From positions 32,897 to 96,896 of the forward strand of contig NZ_NVQE01000020.1 of NCBI RefSeq assembly GCF_002591975.1: DNA of 64,000 nucleotides. The letters are read 5' to 3'. The position numbers were made by a program, and so were the translations under genes. The notes under the pieces were generated by a model. That model searched no databases. It worked only from the letters and a program-made list of their open reading frames with translations, and was not told where the DNA came from. Positions 35,203-43,412 of this stretch are shown here, piece after piece (position 1 is the first letter of the stretch; every line of letters begins with the position of its first letter). The stretch comes from Mycobacterium neglectum (lineage in GTDB: Bacteria; Actinomycetota; Actinomycetes; Mycobacteriales; Mycobacteriaceae).

Positions 35203-35217
35203 ATGCCGACGACCATC
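35203..35217 (+). pseudogene. cyp136: 5' fragment of cyp136 (codons 1-5)
   Basis: ATG CCG ACG ACC ATC, preceded by GAGGAG (35192-35197) 5 nt upstream. The IS3-family left end begins at 35218. Joining this to 40510 restores MPTTISTKDYLLDKAKRRF, which resembles the start of M. tuberculosis CYP136. The final ATC is one copy of the 3-bp target duplication. Confidence 0.85.
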
Positions 35218-35268
35218 TGATCCGCCCCGGTGTGTCCGGAGAGTTCTTCCGTTGGGAAGGATGGGCGC

Positions 35269-35535
35269 GTGGGAGCGAAGTCATCGAGGCGGTATCCGGA
35301 GGAACTGAAGGCGCGGGCGGTGCAGATGGTCGCCGATCTGCGCAGCGAGACGGTCTCGGAGTGGGAGGCGATGGGCCGGGTGGCTGACCTGCTGGGTGTT
35401 GGTACTGCGGAAACGGTGCGCAAATGGGTTCGCCAGGCCGAGATCGACGCCGGCTCGCGGGCGGGGCAGACCAGCGAGGAATCCGAGGTGCTGCGTAAGC
35501 TGCGTCGAGAGAACGCCGAACTCAAGCGCGCCAAC
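35269..35535 (+). pseudogene. IS3 transposase OrfA, 5' part
   Basis: GTG 35269 (GGGAAGG 8 nt upstream) begins GAKSSRRYPEELKARAVQMV, the HTH_Tnp_1 domain (GVGTAETVRKWVRQAEID), then the leucine-zipper start LRRENAELKRAN. The frame is cut after ...RAN by the inner element and then reads 12 foreign codons to a TGA at 35571. The missing end lies at 39454-39517. Confidence 0.88.
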
Positions 35536-35536
35536 G

Positions 35537-35995
35537 TTATCTTAGGCTTGGTCGACTGTTTGGTGGCGTGAGCTCGGTATTTGTGTCGTGGACGGTGTCC
35601 GTGACGTGGGTGGCGGCGATGCGGTTGGCGCGGAGCTGTCCGTGCAGGAGTGCGATCTGGTTGCGTAGTTGACGGTTTTCGTCGTCGAGTTCGCCGATGC
35701 GTTGGTGTGCGAGAGTGAGGCGTTGCCGGAGCGAGGCGTCGGATCCGCGCTCGATTCGGGTGGGTGCCGATTCGGCTGTCTCGGGTGCGGCGGTCAGTCG
35801 GCGGAGTTGGTCGCGCAGTTCGGGCTGGGCGTAGAGCCATGAGCGGGAGACTCCGGCGTGGGCGGCGATCTGGGTGACGGTACGGCGCCCGCCAGTTTCG
35901 CCGAGTTCGTGTAGGGCATGGCGGGCCCGTTGGAGGGTGTCGGCGCGGCGGCGTTGGGCAGCGGCGACGAGGTGGTGGCTATTGTCATGGCGCAT
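35537..35995 (-). CDS. TnpC-like accessory protein (DUF6262 type)
   Basis: Protein of 152 residues from ATG 35995, with GGGAAGGA about 7 nt upstream. An N-terminal HTH-like part (TVTQIAAHAGVSRSWLYAQPELRDQL) is followed by a coiled coil (LAHQRIGELDDENRQLRNQIALLHGQL). This is the third gene of Tn554-like triads; TnpC of Tn554 aids orientation and efficiency of transposition. It overlaps the tnpB stop by 11 bp. Its TAA stop (35537-35539) lies inside the element terminal repeat. Confidence 0.8.
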   Translation of the reverse strand: MRHDNSHHLVAAAQRRRADTLQRARHALHELGETGGRRTVTQIAAHAGVSRSWLYAQPELRDQLRRLTAAPETAESAPTRIERGSDASLRQRLTLAHQRIGELDDENRQLRNQIALLHGQLRANRIAATHVTDTVHDTNTELTPPNSRPSLR

Positions 35996-38240
35996 TGGAT
36001 GATTCCTTCCCGCAGCATGTTTCGCTGTCTGCTGCGGCGCACCGGCAGTCGCGTTGGTCGGCATCGAGGGTGGTGATGATGGTGAGCAGGTTGGTTTCGA
36101 CGGTGCGGTTCATCTCGGCCAGGCGGGTGTGGCCGTCGGTCTGGGCGCGGGTGATCAGCGCGCGGGTGTCGTCGAGCTGCTTGCGGTGTTGGGGTAGGAA
36201 TTCGGCGGTCGTGACGAACAGCGGGCAGGTCAGGCAGGCGTTGGCGTGCGGGCACGATTTCTGCAGCGGTAGACCGCAGTAGCCGTTGGGCAGTGCCATT
36301 TTCGCGCGGGCAAGGTTCTGCTTCATCCACTCGCCATCAGCGAGCGTCCCGTCGATCGTGGTGTCGATGGGCTCACCGCGGATGTTGATCTTCTGGGCGC
36401 GTTCCCACTGCTCACGTATGGTGGTGTCGGCCAGTCGGGCATACACGGCGGTCATGGTGTGACTGGTGTGGTCGAGCAGGCGTCGGACCACCTCTTGCGG
36501 CACCTCATGGTTGATCCATCGTGTGGCTGCCGTGTGCCGGAACTGATGAGCGGTGACATGCACTGGCTCACCGAGTTCATTTGTGACACCACATGTTTCG
36601 AGCCACTGCCCGAGCTGGAAGTGGAACGTCGCGGTGGGAATGGGCAGCCGGCCGTCGGGATTAGCGCTGCCGCGCGGCAACAGCACACCCGTGGTCGGGA
36701 ACTGCTGTCGGGTGCGTTCCTGCTGCGTCTGGATCATGGCGGTGAGTTCGTCGTCGATGGGCACCACCGCGTCGCGGCGCATCTTGTGGTTGCGGTAGCG
36801 CAGATAGACCGCGCCCTGCGGGTCGCGGACCAGGCAGTCCAGCGCCAGCCGGGTGGCGTCACCGATGCGCAACCCGGTGCGGATGAGAATCTCCACCAGC
36901 AGCCGGAACCTCGGGTCGGCGATCCGGTCGAGGTTGGCGCGGCCTTCCAGCTGGCCCATGACGAACTCGGGAATCGCCCGCGGTGCCGGTGTCTCGCCGC
37001 GGCGGGGCTGGTCGCTGGGATACAGCTGCGCCTCCGCGGGCAGCGACGCCCAGCGGTGCTGGCGCACGGCATGCAGAAACCCGGTCACGGCGCCGATATC
37101 GGTGCTGCGGGTCTTTGGGTGTGGGAGCTCGACCAGCAGTCGGGCCAGATAGCCCTCCAGCGCCTCGCGGTCGAACGCGCTGGGGTCTGTCGAGCTCGCC
37201 AACCCTGGCGTCAGCCGCGACAGCCGCACCAGCGCGATACGGTCCTTGCGCAGCTGGCCCAGCCCGACACCACACGACATGCGCCAGCGGCACCATCGCT
37301 TGGCCAGCTCCCGTAACCACAATGGTTGCACCACAGTGAAATCCAGCCGAGCACCGTCGTGGTCGGCGACGCCGAGGCGGCGCAACCGCCACACGTCACG
37401 CTGGTATTCGCTGTCCCAGCCGGTCCCGTCGCGCACGTCGAGCAGGCACTCGATGGCGTAGCCGAGGAACGCCCGCGGTGTGTTGACCGACGCCGCGGCA
37501 GGCAGTCCGGTCAGCCAGTCGGCCAGCGGACGCTCCAACAGCGACTCGGCGCCACTGGCGACCAGATGGTCCAACAGCGGTTTGATTGATCGGGGCGTGG
37601 TGCGGGTCCGGTTCGCATCGACCCGGCATTGCAGCGCATAGCCGATCTCCAACCGCAGCCGCGGCGGTAGCGGCCGCAGGTCGAAACGGTCCTCGCCGTA
37701 GCTGACGCAGAGGGCGATGAACTCGGCGGTCGGCGGGCGCCCACACTGGCGCCACCGAGCGTGGTGGGACCGGCACCAGCCCCCGTCCAGTTCGGCCCAC
37801 AACGTGCACCCCGGGACCGCGCACACCGCCGCCGGCGTGCCGGCGACCTCTGGCTTCAACAGCTCTACAGATGGTCGTCCGGCTCTGTCCCATCCTTGGG
37901 AATGCTTGTAGCACAACCGATACCGATGCTGACCAAACCCGCATTCGTGCACCAGGCACGATTGCAGCGCTCGATGGCCCATCACCGTGGGATCCGCGGT
38001 CGCGGCCCAGACCGATCGGTCCGGGCGACCGGCCTGTTTCCATCGGCCCAGATGGGCCAGACACAGCGCGGCGTAGCGGCTGGAGTGCACACACCCGGGC
38101 ACCGCACACGCGGGCGTGCCAAGGATCGGATCGCCCACCGCGGGCACCAGCACGTCGAGCCGGAACTCCGGACGCACCACCGCATCCAAGCGCTCGGTCA
38201 GCGTCGGAATGAGCGGCTTGGCCAGCGCCTCGACGCTCAC
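35985..38240 (-). CDS. Tyrosine recombinase TnpB-like with N-terminal Cys/His repeats
   Basis: Protein of 751 residues from GTG 38240, which overlaps the tnpA stop (GTGA). The C-terminal catalytic domain has RTGLRIGDATRLAL, HQFRHTAATRW and a terminal HTMTAVYARL with the nucleophile Tyr. After it comes a Cys-rich tail (CGLPLQKSCPHANACLTCPLF). The N-terminus contains three modules of the form C-x4-C-x9/10-C-x2-H followed by W and GRP (about residues 45-63, 95-113, 140-159), suggesting zinc-bound DNA-recognition units. An in-frame GTG at 38267 is an alternative start. Confidence 0.88.
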   Translation of the reverse strand: MSVEALAKPLIPTLTERLDAVVRPEFRLDVLVPAVGDPILGTPACAVPGCVHSSRYAALCLAHLGRWKQAGRPDRSVWAATADPTVMGHRALQSCLVHECGFGQHRYRLCYKHSQGWDRAGRPSVELLKPEVAGTPAAVCAVPGCTLWAELDGGWCRSHHARWRQCGRPPTAEFIALCVSYGEDRFDLRPLPPRLRLEIGYALQCRVDANRTRTTPRSIKPLLDHLVASGAESLLERPLADWLTGLPAAASVNTPRAFLGYAIECLLDVRDGTGWDSEYQRDVWRLRRLGVADHDGARLDFTVVQPLWLRELAKRWCRWRMSCGVGLGQLRKDRIALVRLSRLTPGLASSTDPSAFDREALEGYLARLLVELPHPKTRSTDIGAVTGFLHAVRQHRWASLPAEAQLYPSDQPRRGETPAPRAIPEFVMGQLEGRANLDRIADPRFRLLVEILIRTGLRIGDATRLALDCLVRDPQGAVYLRYRNHKMRRDAVVPIDDELTAMIQTQQERTRQQFPTTGVLLPRGSANPDGRLPIPTATFHFQLGQWLETCGVTNELGEPVHVTAHQFRHTAATRWINHEVPQEVVRRLLDHTSHTMTAVYARLADTTIREQWERAQKINIRGEPIDTTIDGTLADGEWMKQNLARAKMALPNGYCGLPLQKSCPHANACLTCPLFVTTAEFLPQHRKQLDDTRALITRAQTDGHTRLAEMNRTVETNLLTIITTLDADQRDCRCAAADSETCCGKESSNAP

Positions 38241-39322
38241 CGCGGTTCGTCCCGATCGGTCAGCCACCCCGCGGTCACCAAGGCGCGGCGCGCATCCTCG
38301 ACCTTCAGGTGCGCGTACGCGTCGGTGGTGGTGGCGATCGACGCGTGCCCTAATAGATGCTGCACCACCTCGACCGGCACCTTGCGGCGCAACAGCTCGG
38401 TCGCATACGTGTGTCGAAACGAGTGCGGCCCGAACGCGATTCCGGTCCGCTCCCGAATCCGGCAGACCAGGTCATAGACACTGGGGTAGGCCATCGGACT
38501 CCCGATCGGACCCGACCATAGGTTGACGAACACGTAGTCGCTGTCCAGATCGCCGTACTCGGCATGCAGGTAATCGGCGTAGAGCCGGATCACCCGGGCC
38601 GGCACCGGCACCTGCCGGCCGCCTCCGCCCTTGGCCCGCGCCCGATTCGAATTCCGTCGCGGCACTACCGAAACCAGGCGCGCTGCGGCGTCGATGTCGC
38701 TGTGGCGCAACCCCAGTGCTTCACCGATCCGCAGCCCGCACTCGCTCAATAGGGTGAACAGAAATCGGTCCCGTAGCCGATCACACGCGGCCGCGATCAC
38801 CGCAATCTGCTCAGCGTCCAGGGTGTCGGGGATGCGCCGCTCGGCTCGCAGCCGGATCAGCTTGCTGCGTTCCGGTCGAGTTCCCAAGTGCGCCAGCAGC
38901 GGCCGCCACGATCCGCCGCGTGTACCGCGCCGCTGCCAGGTTGTCAGCAGATCACCAAGATCCGCACCGTGGCGTTGATGGAACTCATAAAGCGCCGAGA
39001 TCGCCGACAGCTTGCGGTTCACCGTCGACTCCGCGCAGCCACACTCCACCGTCGGCAGCGCAGCGACGTTACCCGCCCGCGCCGCCGCGGGAAGCCGCAG
39101 CCACGCCACGAACCGGCCCACGTCCTCCAGCCGCACCCGCGTCCACTCCAACCCACGCTCATCGAGGAACTCGAACCAGTCCCGCAGATCATGCGCATAG
39201 GCCTTGACCGTGTTCGGTGAGCGCTCGACTGCGTGCAGATGCGACAAGAACGCCTCGACCGGCTCCACCACCGCCGCATCCCGATCCACCAGCGTCCACG
39301 ATTCGGGGTCGCCAAAGGGCAT
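38237..39322 (-). CDS. Tyrosine recombinase TnpA-like
   Basis: Site-specific recombinase of 361 residues from ATG 39322, the same length I recall for Tn554 TnpA; GTG 39364 would add 14 residues. A SAM-like core-binding domain (VEAFLSHLHAVERSPNTVKAYAHDL) precedes the catalytic domain with Arg198 (ECGLRIGEA), His300/Arg303 (HSFRHTYATEL), His326 (LLGHAS) and Tyr336 (TTTDAYAHL). All catalytic residues are present, so the enzyme should be active. Translationally coupled to tnpB. Confidence 0.92.
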   Translation of the reverse strand: MPFGDPESWTLVDRDAAVVEPVEAFLSHLHAVERSPNTVKAYAHDLRDWFEFLDERGLEWTRVRLEDVGRFVAWLRLPAAARAGNVAALPTVECGCAESTVNRKLSAISALYEFHQRHGADLGDLLTTWQRRGTRGGSWRPLLAHLGTRPERSKLIRLRAERRIPDTLDAEQIAVIAAACDRLRDRFLFTLLSECGLRIGEALGLRHSDIDAAARLVSVVPRRNSNRARAKGGGGRQVPVPARVIRLYADYLHAEYGDLDSDYVFVNLWSGPIGSPMAYPSVYDLVCRIRERTGIAFGPHSFRHTYATELLRRKVPVEVVQHLLGHASIATTTDAYAHLKVEDARRALVTAGWLTDRDEPR

Positions 39323-39453
39323 CACCACCGACTGCACCCGCAGCCCAGGACCCGTCACAGACACCGAAGATAATCGGTCTACAACGCATTTCCCGACAAC
39401 TTCGAACGCGTGTCGTCTACATCGTGAACAGCTTCCTCGCGACCCTAGATAAC

Positions 39454-39517
39454 CAACGCGATCTTGAAGGCGGCCTCGGTTTTCTTCGCCGCCGAGCTCG
39501 ACCGGCCGTCTCAGTAG
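39454..39517 (+). pseudogene. IS3 transposase OrfA, 3' tail
   Basis: Reads (AAC) GCG ATC TTG AAG GCG GCC..., that is AILKAASVFFAAELDRPSQ then TAG at 39515-39517, the conserved end of this IS3 OrfA group. Joined to 35535 it would give an OrfA of 108 residues. It overlaps the orfB frame, which is -1 relative to it. Confidence 0.85.
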
Positions 39518-39519
39518 TC

Positions 39520-40476
39520 GTGGAGTTCATCAGCGCCCACCAGCACACGCGGGTGGGCGCTGATGGTCTCAAGTGGGGTGTCGAGTCGATGTGCGCCGTG
39601 CTTTCAGAGTTCGGCGTCACGATCGCCCCGTCGACGTATTACGCCCACCGCGCCCGCCAGAGTGGTCCGTCGAAGACCGACTGGGCTGACGCCGCGGTCA
39701 TCGACGCGATCTGGCGGCTGCGTAAGTCGCAGTCGCTGTACAAGGTTCTGGGTGCCCGGAAGACATGGATCGTGTTGCGCACCAACGGACTCGACGTGTC
39801 TCGCTGTGTCGTGGAGCGGGTGATGCGAGAGATGGGTTGGCGGGGTGCGTGCAAGCGCCGCCGGGTACGCACCACCGTCGCCGATCCGGCGGCGACGCGG
39901 GCCCCGGATCGGGTCCGGCGCAATTTCGTCGCCGGCGCACCCGACCGGTTGTGGGTGGCCGATTTCACCTATTGCCGGACCCGCGCCGGCTGGGCTTACA
40001 CGGCATTCGTCACCGATGTTTATGCCCGCAAGATCGTGGGCTGGAAGGTCGCCACCGAGATGACCCAGAAACTGGTGACTGATGCAATAAATCACGCCAT
40101 AGACACCAGGAAGCGTTCTGGTGCAACCTCTTTGGAGTCTCTCATCCATCACAGCGATGCGGGATCTCAATATGCGGCGGTCGCGTTCACCGACCGCCTG
40201 GCCGCTGAGGGGATCGTGCCGTCAGTGGGATCGGTGGGCGATAGCTTCGACAACGCTCTGGCCGAATCGGTGAACAGCAGTTACAAGACCGAACTCATCG
40301 ACCTTCAGCCGCTGTTTCCCGGTGCCACCGAGCTATCGCTGGGAACCGCCGAGTGGGTGGCTTTCTACAACCGGCAGCGGCCCAATGGATACTGCCAGGA
40401 CCTGACACCCGACCGGGCCGAAGCCCTCTACTACCATCGCCAACGGCACCCTCATACCGAGGAGGCACTCAAATAA
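39520..40476 (+). CDS. IS3 transposase OrfB (DDE integrase)
   Basis: About 318 residues reading from GTG 39520 (EFISAHQHTRVGADGLKWG), normally made as an OrfAB fusion by -1 frameshifting before the orfA stop. It has an HTH_21 region, then the rve domain: WVADFTYCRT (first Asp), LIHHSDAGSQYAA (second Asp) and DNALAESVNSSYKTE (Glu), and the C-terminal YNRQRPNG motif. Catalytic residues are intact, but the fusion partner is disrupted upstream, so it is probably silent unless translated alone. Confidence 0.9.
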   Translation: MEFISAHQHTRVGADGLKWGVESMCAVLSEFGVTIAPSTYYAHRARQSGPSKTDWADAAVIDAIWRLRKSQSLYKVLGARKTWIVLRTNGLDVSRCVVERVMREMGWRGACKRRRVRTTVADPAATRAPDRVRRNFVAGAPDRLWVADFTYCRTRAGWAYTAFVTDVYARKIVGWKVATEMTQKLVTDAINHAIDTRKRSGATSLESLIHHSDAGSQYAAVAFTDRLAAEGIVPSVGSVGDSFDNALAESVNSSYKTELIDLQPLFPGATELSLGTAEWVAFYNRQRPNGYCQDLTPDRAEALYYHRQRHPHTEEALK

Positions 40477-40506
40477 CAGAGCCTCCCGACATGCCGGGGT
40501 GGATCA

Positions 40507-41979
40507 ATCAGCACCAAGGACTACCTGCTCGACAAGGCGAAGCGGCGGTTCACCCCGTCGATCACCAACTTCCCCGGCTTGGGTGCCGTCGAGAAGCGGC
40601 TGCTGGCCCGCGATTGGCCGCAGCACCCGTTGGCCGAGCCTCCCGCGGGCAGCGGACTCAAGCCGGTCATGGGCGACGCCGGCCTGCCAATCCTCGGCCA
40701 CATGATCGAGATGTTCCGCGGCGGTCCCGAGTTCCTGCTGCACTGTTATCGGACCCGCGGACCAGTGCTGTTCGCCGACTCGCCGGTGCTGCCCGCGGTC
40801 ACCGCATTGGGCCCAGATGCCGCGCAGATCATCTATTCGAACAAGGGCAAGGACTACTCGCAGGAGGGCTGGATTCCGGTCATCGGGCCGTTCTTCCACC
40901 GCGGGTTGATGCTGCTCGACTTCGAGGAGCACATGTTCCACCGCCGCATCATGCAGGAGGCGTTCGTCCGCACCCGCCTCGTCGGCTATACCGAGCAGGT
41001 CGACCAGGTGGTGTCCAAGGTCATCGCCCAGGACTGGGTCGCCAACGACGCCCGCTTCCTGCTCTATCCCGCGATGAAGCAGATGACGCTCGATATCGCC
41101 TCGATGGTGTTCATGGGCCACGAACCGGGCACCGACCACGAGCTGGTCACCAAGGTCAACAACGCCTTCACCACGACGGTGCGGGCGGGCAACGCGATCA
41201 TCCGCACCAGCGTGCCGCCGTTCACGTGGTGGCGCGGCCTCAAGGCCCGCGAGCTGCTGGAGCACTACTTCGAGGCGCGGGTGGCTGAGCGCCGCGGCGC
41301 CGAAGGGTCCGACCTGCTGACGGTGCTGTGCAACACCGAAGACGAGGACGGAAACCGGTTCTCCGACGACGACGTCGTCAACCACATGATCTTCCTGATG
41401 ATGGCGGCGCACGACACCTCGACCTCGACCGCCACCACCATGGCCTACTACCTGGCAGCCAACCCCGAGTGGCAAGACCGTTGCCGCGATGAATCCGACC
41501 GGCTTGGCGACGGTCCGGTGGACATCGAGTCGCTGGAGAAGCTGGAAACGCTCGACCTTGTCATGAACGAGTCGATACGGCTGGTGACCCCCGTGCAGTG
41601 GGCGATGAGGCGCACCGTGCGCGACACGGAACTCCTCGGCTACTTCCTTCCCAAGGGCACCAACGTCATCGCCTATCCAGGCATGAACCACCGGCTCGAG
41701 GAGTTCTACCCCGATCCGTACACGTTCGATCCGGGACGGTTCGCCGAACCGCGCAACGAGCACAAGAAGCACCGCTACGCCTTCACGCCGTTCGGCGGAG
41801 GCTCGCACAAGTGCATCGGCATGACGTTCGGCCAGCTCGAGGTGAAGACGATCATGCACCGGTTGCTACGCAAGTACCGCCTGGAGTTGCCGAAGCCCGG
41901 TTACAAGGCCACCTGGGACTACGGCGGTATGCCGGTCCCGATGGACGGTCTGCCGATCATGTTGCGACCGTTGCGCTGA
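40507..41979 (+). pseudogene. cyp136: Cytochrome P450 CYP136, 5'-disrupted by IS3
   Basis: Main body of a P450 of 494 residues when joined to codons 1-5 at 35203. It contains the I-helix MMAAHDTSTS, ExxR as MNESIR, and the heme loop FTPFGGGSHKCIGM with the Cys ligand. The frame stays open upstream to the IS orfB stop (40476), but the native start and promoter are 5.3 kb away. A TTG at 40579 could restart translation and would remove about 28 residues. CYP136 substrate is unknown. Confidence 0.9.
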
Positions 41980-41981
41980 CC

Positions 41982-42365
41982 GTGACCAACAACCAGCACT
42001 CATTGGCCGACCGCACAGTCGACGCGTTGGCGGTGGGACGGATCGCGGCCGGGCTGTTGGCGTGGATCAGTCCGCGCCTCACGGCACAGGTATTCGGGAT
42101 GTCGGATGCCGGCCAATCGGCTTATTCGTGGCGGCTTTTCGGTGTCCGCGATGTCGTCATCGGCATCGGCACGCTGCGGTCGTCCGGTGCACAGCGACGA
42201 GCATTCTTGACCGCCGGTCTGGCCTGCGACGTGGGTGACGGCGCCGCTGGGGCAGTCGCGATGCGCCGCGGCGACTTCAAGCGATCGAGTGCCGGCGCAC
42301 CGGTCACCGTGCCGGTGCTAGCGGTCGTCCTTGGCGGTTGGGCTCTGCGCGGGCTCCTGCGCTAA
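41982..42365 (+). CDS. Small membrane protein (DUF4267-like)
   Basis: 127 residues with three or four hydrophobic segments (VGRIAAGLLAWISPRLTAQVFG, WRLFGVRDVVIGIGTL, AFLTAGLACDVGDGAAGAVAM, VTVPVLAVVLGGWALRGL). GTG 41982 lies 2 nt after the cyp136 stop, so it was cotranscribed with the P450 and probably lost its promoter with it. Function unknown. Confidence 0.78.
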   Translation: MTNNQHSLADRTVDALAVGRIAAGLLAWISPRLTAQVFGMSDAGQSAYSWRLFGVRDVVIGIGTLRSSGAQRRAFLTAGLACDVGDGAAGAVAMRRGDFKRSSAGAPVTVPVLAVVLGGWALRGLLR

Positions 42366-42374
42366 GCCACCACT

Positions 42375-42423
42375 GCGGCGCGGTGAGTCAAGCCACCGCC
42401 GCGGAGCGGTGAATCAAGCCACC
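42375..42423. repeat. Two 23-bp direct repeats / possible bidirectional terminator
   Basis: Copies at 42375-42397 and 42401-42423 differ at two positions. CACCGC-CGCGGA-GCGGTG between them can form a hairpin. The second copy contains the stop codon of the convergent LeuA-like gene. The site separates convergent genes and may end both transcripts. Confidence 0.45.
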
Positions 42424-42917
42424 GACAGCAGTCGGTTGGCGCACGCGATCACCGCGCGCAATGCCGACTGCGTCGGATCGTCGGCGAGCCCCATTGCCCA
42501 CTCGGAGTGCCCACCGTCGGAACCGCAGACGAACGTGGCGGTGTTCTCGCCGATGGGCAACTGGTGAAAGGCGGTCATTTCAACCGCGACCCCCCGCTCG
42601 TAGAGCATCTCCGTCAGCGCAGCGACCGGTCCGGACGCCTTGGCCGACGACGTGCTGATGCGGTCTCCAACGGCCAGCGTGGCCTGGTAGTTGCGCGCCT
42701 GCGGGCCCAGCCGGGTGGCGGGACGCTCAGCGTCGGTGCAGTCCCACTTGCCCAGCCGCAGAGGTCCCGTGGTTGGCGCGTATAAATCGAGGAACGTTTC
42801 GAAAGACATCGCATCGGCCTCCTCGCGCAGACCGCGGGGCATTGGCCCGTTCACGTGGGTCGCGAACGACGCTGCGCCGCTCAAGGGCCGTGCGCTGATT
42901 GCGGTTTCGAATGTCAT
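42414..42917 (-). CDS. Standalone LeuA regulatory-domain protein
   Basis: 167 residues resembling only the C-terminal allosteric domain of 2-isopropylmalate synthase: GDRISTSSAKASGPVAALTEMLYERGVAVEM, FHQLPIGENTATFVCG and SALRAVIACANRLL. The catalytic TIM barrel is absent. Such a domain binds leucine in LeuA, so it may be a free amino-acid sensor; this is inference. An alternative start is ATG 42842 (PRGLREEADAM). The neighbours give no pathway clue. Confidence 0.8.
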   Translation of the reverse strand: MTFETAISARPLSGAASFATHVNGPMPRGLREEADAMSFETFLDLYAPTTGPLRLGKWDCTDAERPATRLGPQARNYQATLAVGDRISTSSAKASGPVAALTEMLYERGVAVEMTAFHQLPIGENTATFVCGSDGGHSEWAMGLADDPTQSALRAVIACANRLLSVA

Positions 42918-43074
42918 GTGCCGGTCTTCTCAGTTGAGAGGAAGTGACCGACGAGGTAGCGACGACCCACAGCGAGGGGTCGGTCTGGATCAGACCCCGC
43001 TGCGGGTTGCTACTACGAGTCGCCTCGGCACGTTCGCGACTCTAGACGCCTGTGTACGAAGGTGCAAACACATT

Positions 43075-43375
43075 TCAGCGGACCAGTCGCCGAAGCAGCG
43101 AAGACGCCACAGCGACGCCGATGATGGCGGCCACGACCAGCACCGCGATATCGAGCACAGCGTTGGTCGGTGTGCCGATGAGCAGCCCTCGCAGCGCATT
43201 GACCTCATAACTGAGCGGGTTGACCGCCGACAGCCAGCGCAGCCACTGTGGCATGACGTCGACCGGGTACAACGCGTTGGACGCGAAGAACAGCGGCATC
43301 GTGATCGCCTGTCCGATGCCCATCAGGCGGTCGCGGTTGCGCACCAGCCCGGCCAGAGGTATTTCCCCCGGCGGA
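43075..43375 (-). pseudogene. ABC-2 type permease, C-terminal remnant
   Basis: About 90 residues match only the end of DrrB-type ABC-2 permeases: RDRLMGIGQAITMPLFFASNALYPVDVMPQWLRWLSAVNPLSYEVNALR. The first four helices and any ATPase partner are missing. Upstream the frame turns into unrelated sequence (around 43350-43400), where the divergent TauE-like gene starts. It is a deletion remnant. Confidence 0.8.
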
Positions 43376-43412
43376 TGCCTCGCTGCCCGCCGCGAAGTAA
43401 CGTTTGCGCGCA

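Larger units (their letters stand above)
35531..39458 (-). mobile_element. Tn554-like tyrosine-recombinase element (tnpA-tnpB-tnpC)
   Basis: About 3.92-kb insertion bounded by CCAACG direct repeats (35531-35536 and 39453-39458). Immediately inside are inverted termini GTTATCTTAGG (35536-35546) and CCTAGATAAC (39444-39453). It contains only three coupled genes on the minus strand: two tyrosine recombinases and a small HTH/coiled-coil protein, the Tn554 TnpA/B/C architecture. No cargo gene is present. Deleting it restores the orfA codons GCC AAC GCG ATC. The 6-bp repeat probably reflects the recombinase crossover core. Confidence 0.85.
35218..40506 (+). mobile_element. IS3-family element, interrupted by a Tn554-like element
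   Basis: The left end TGATCCGCCCCGGTGTGTC (from 35218) and the right end (to 40506; inward-reading TGATCCACCCCGGCATGTC) are imperfect inverted repeats. Flanks are ATC at 35215-35217 and 40507-40509, a 3-bp target duplication typical of IS3. Without the inner insertion the element is about 1.37 kb with overlapping orfA and orfB in the -1 relationship. orfA is split, so the element cannot make its normal transposase from this copy. Confidence 0.9.

Noticed and set aside
35073..35840. Long minus-strand frame upstream of the Rv3058c-like TetR
   Set aside because: Low-complexity Thr/Arg/Pro sequence antisense to IS3 orfA and TnpC; the TetR begins at ATG 35072.
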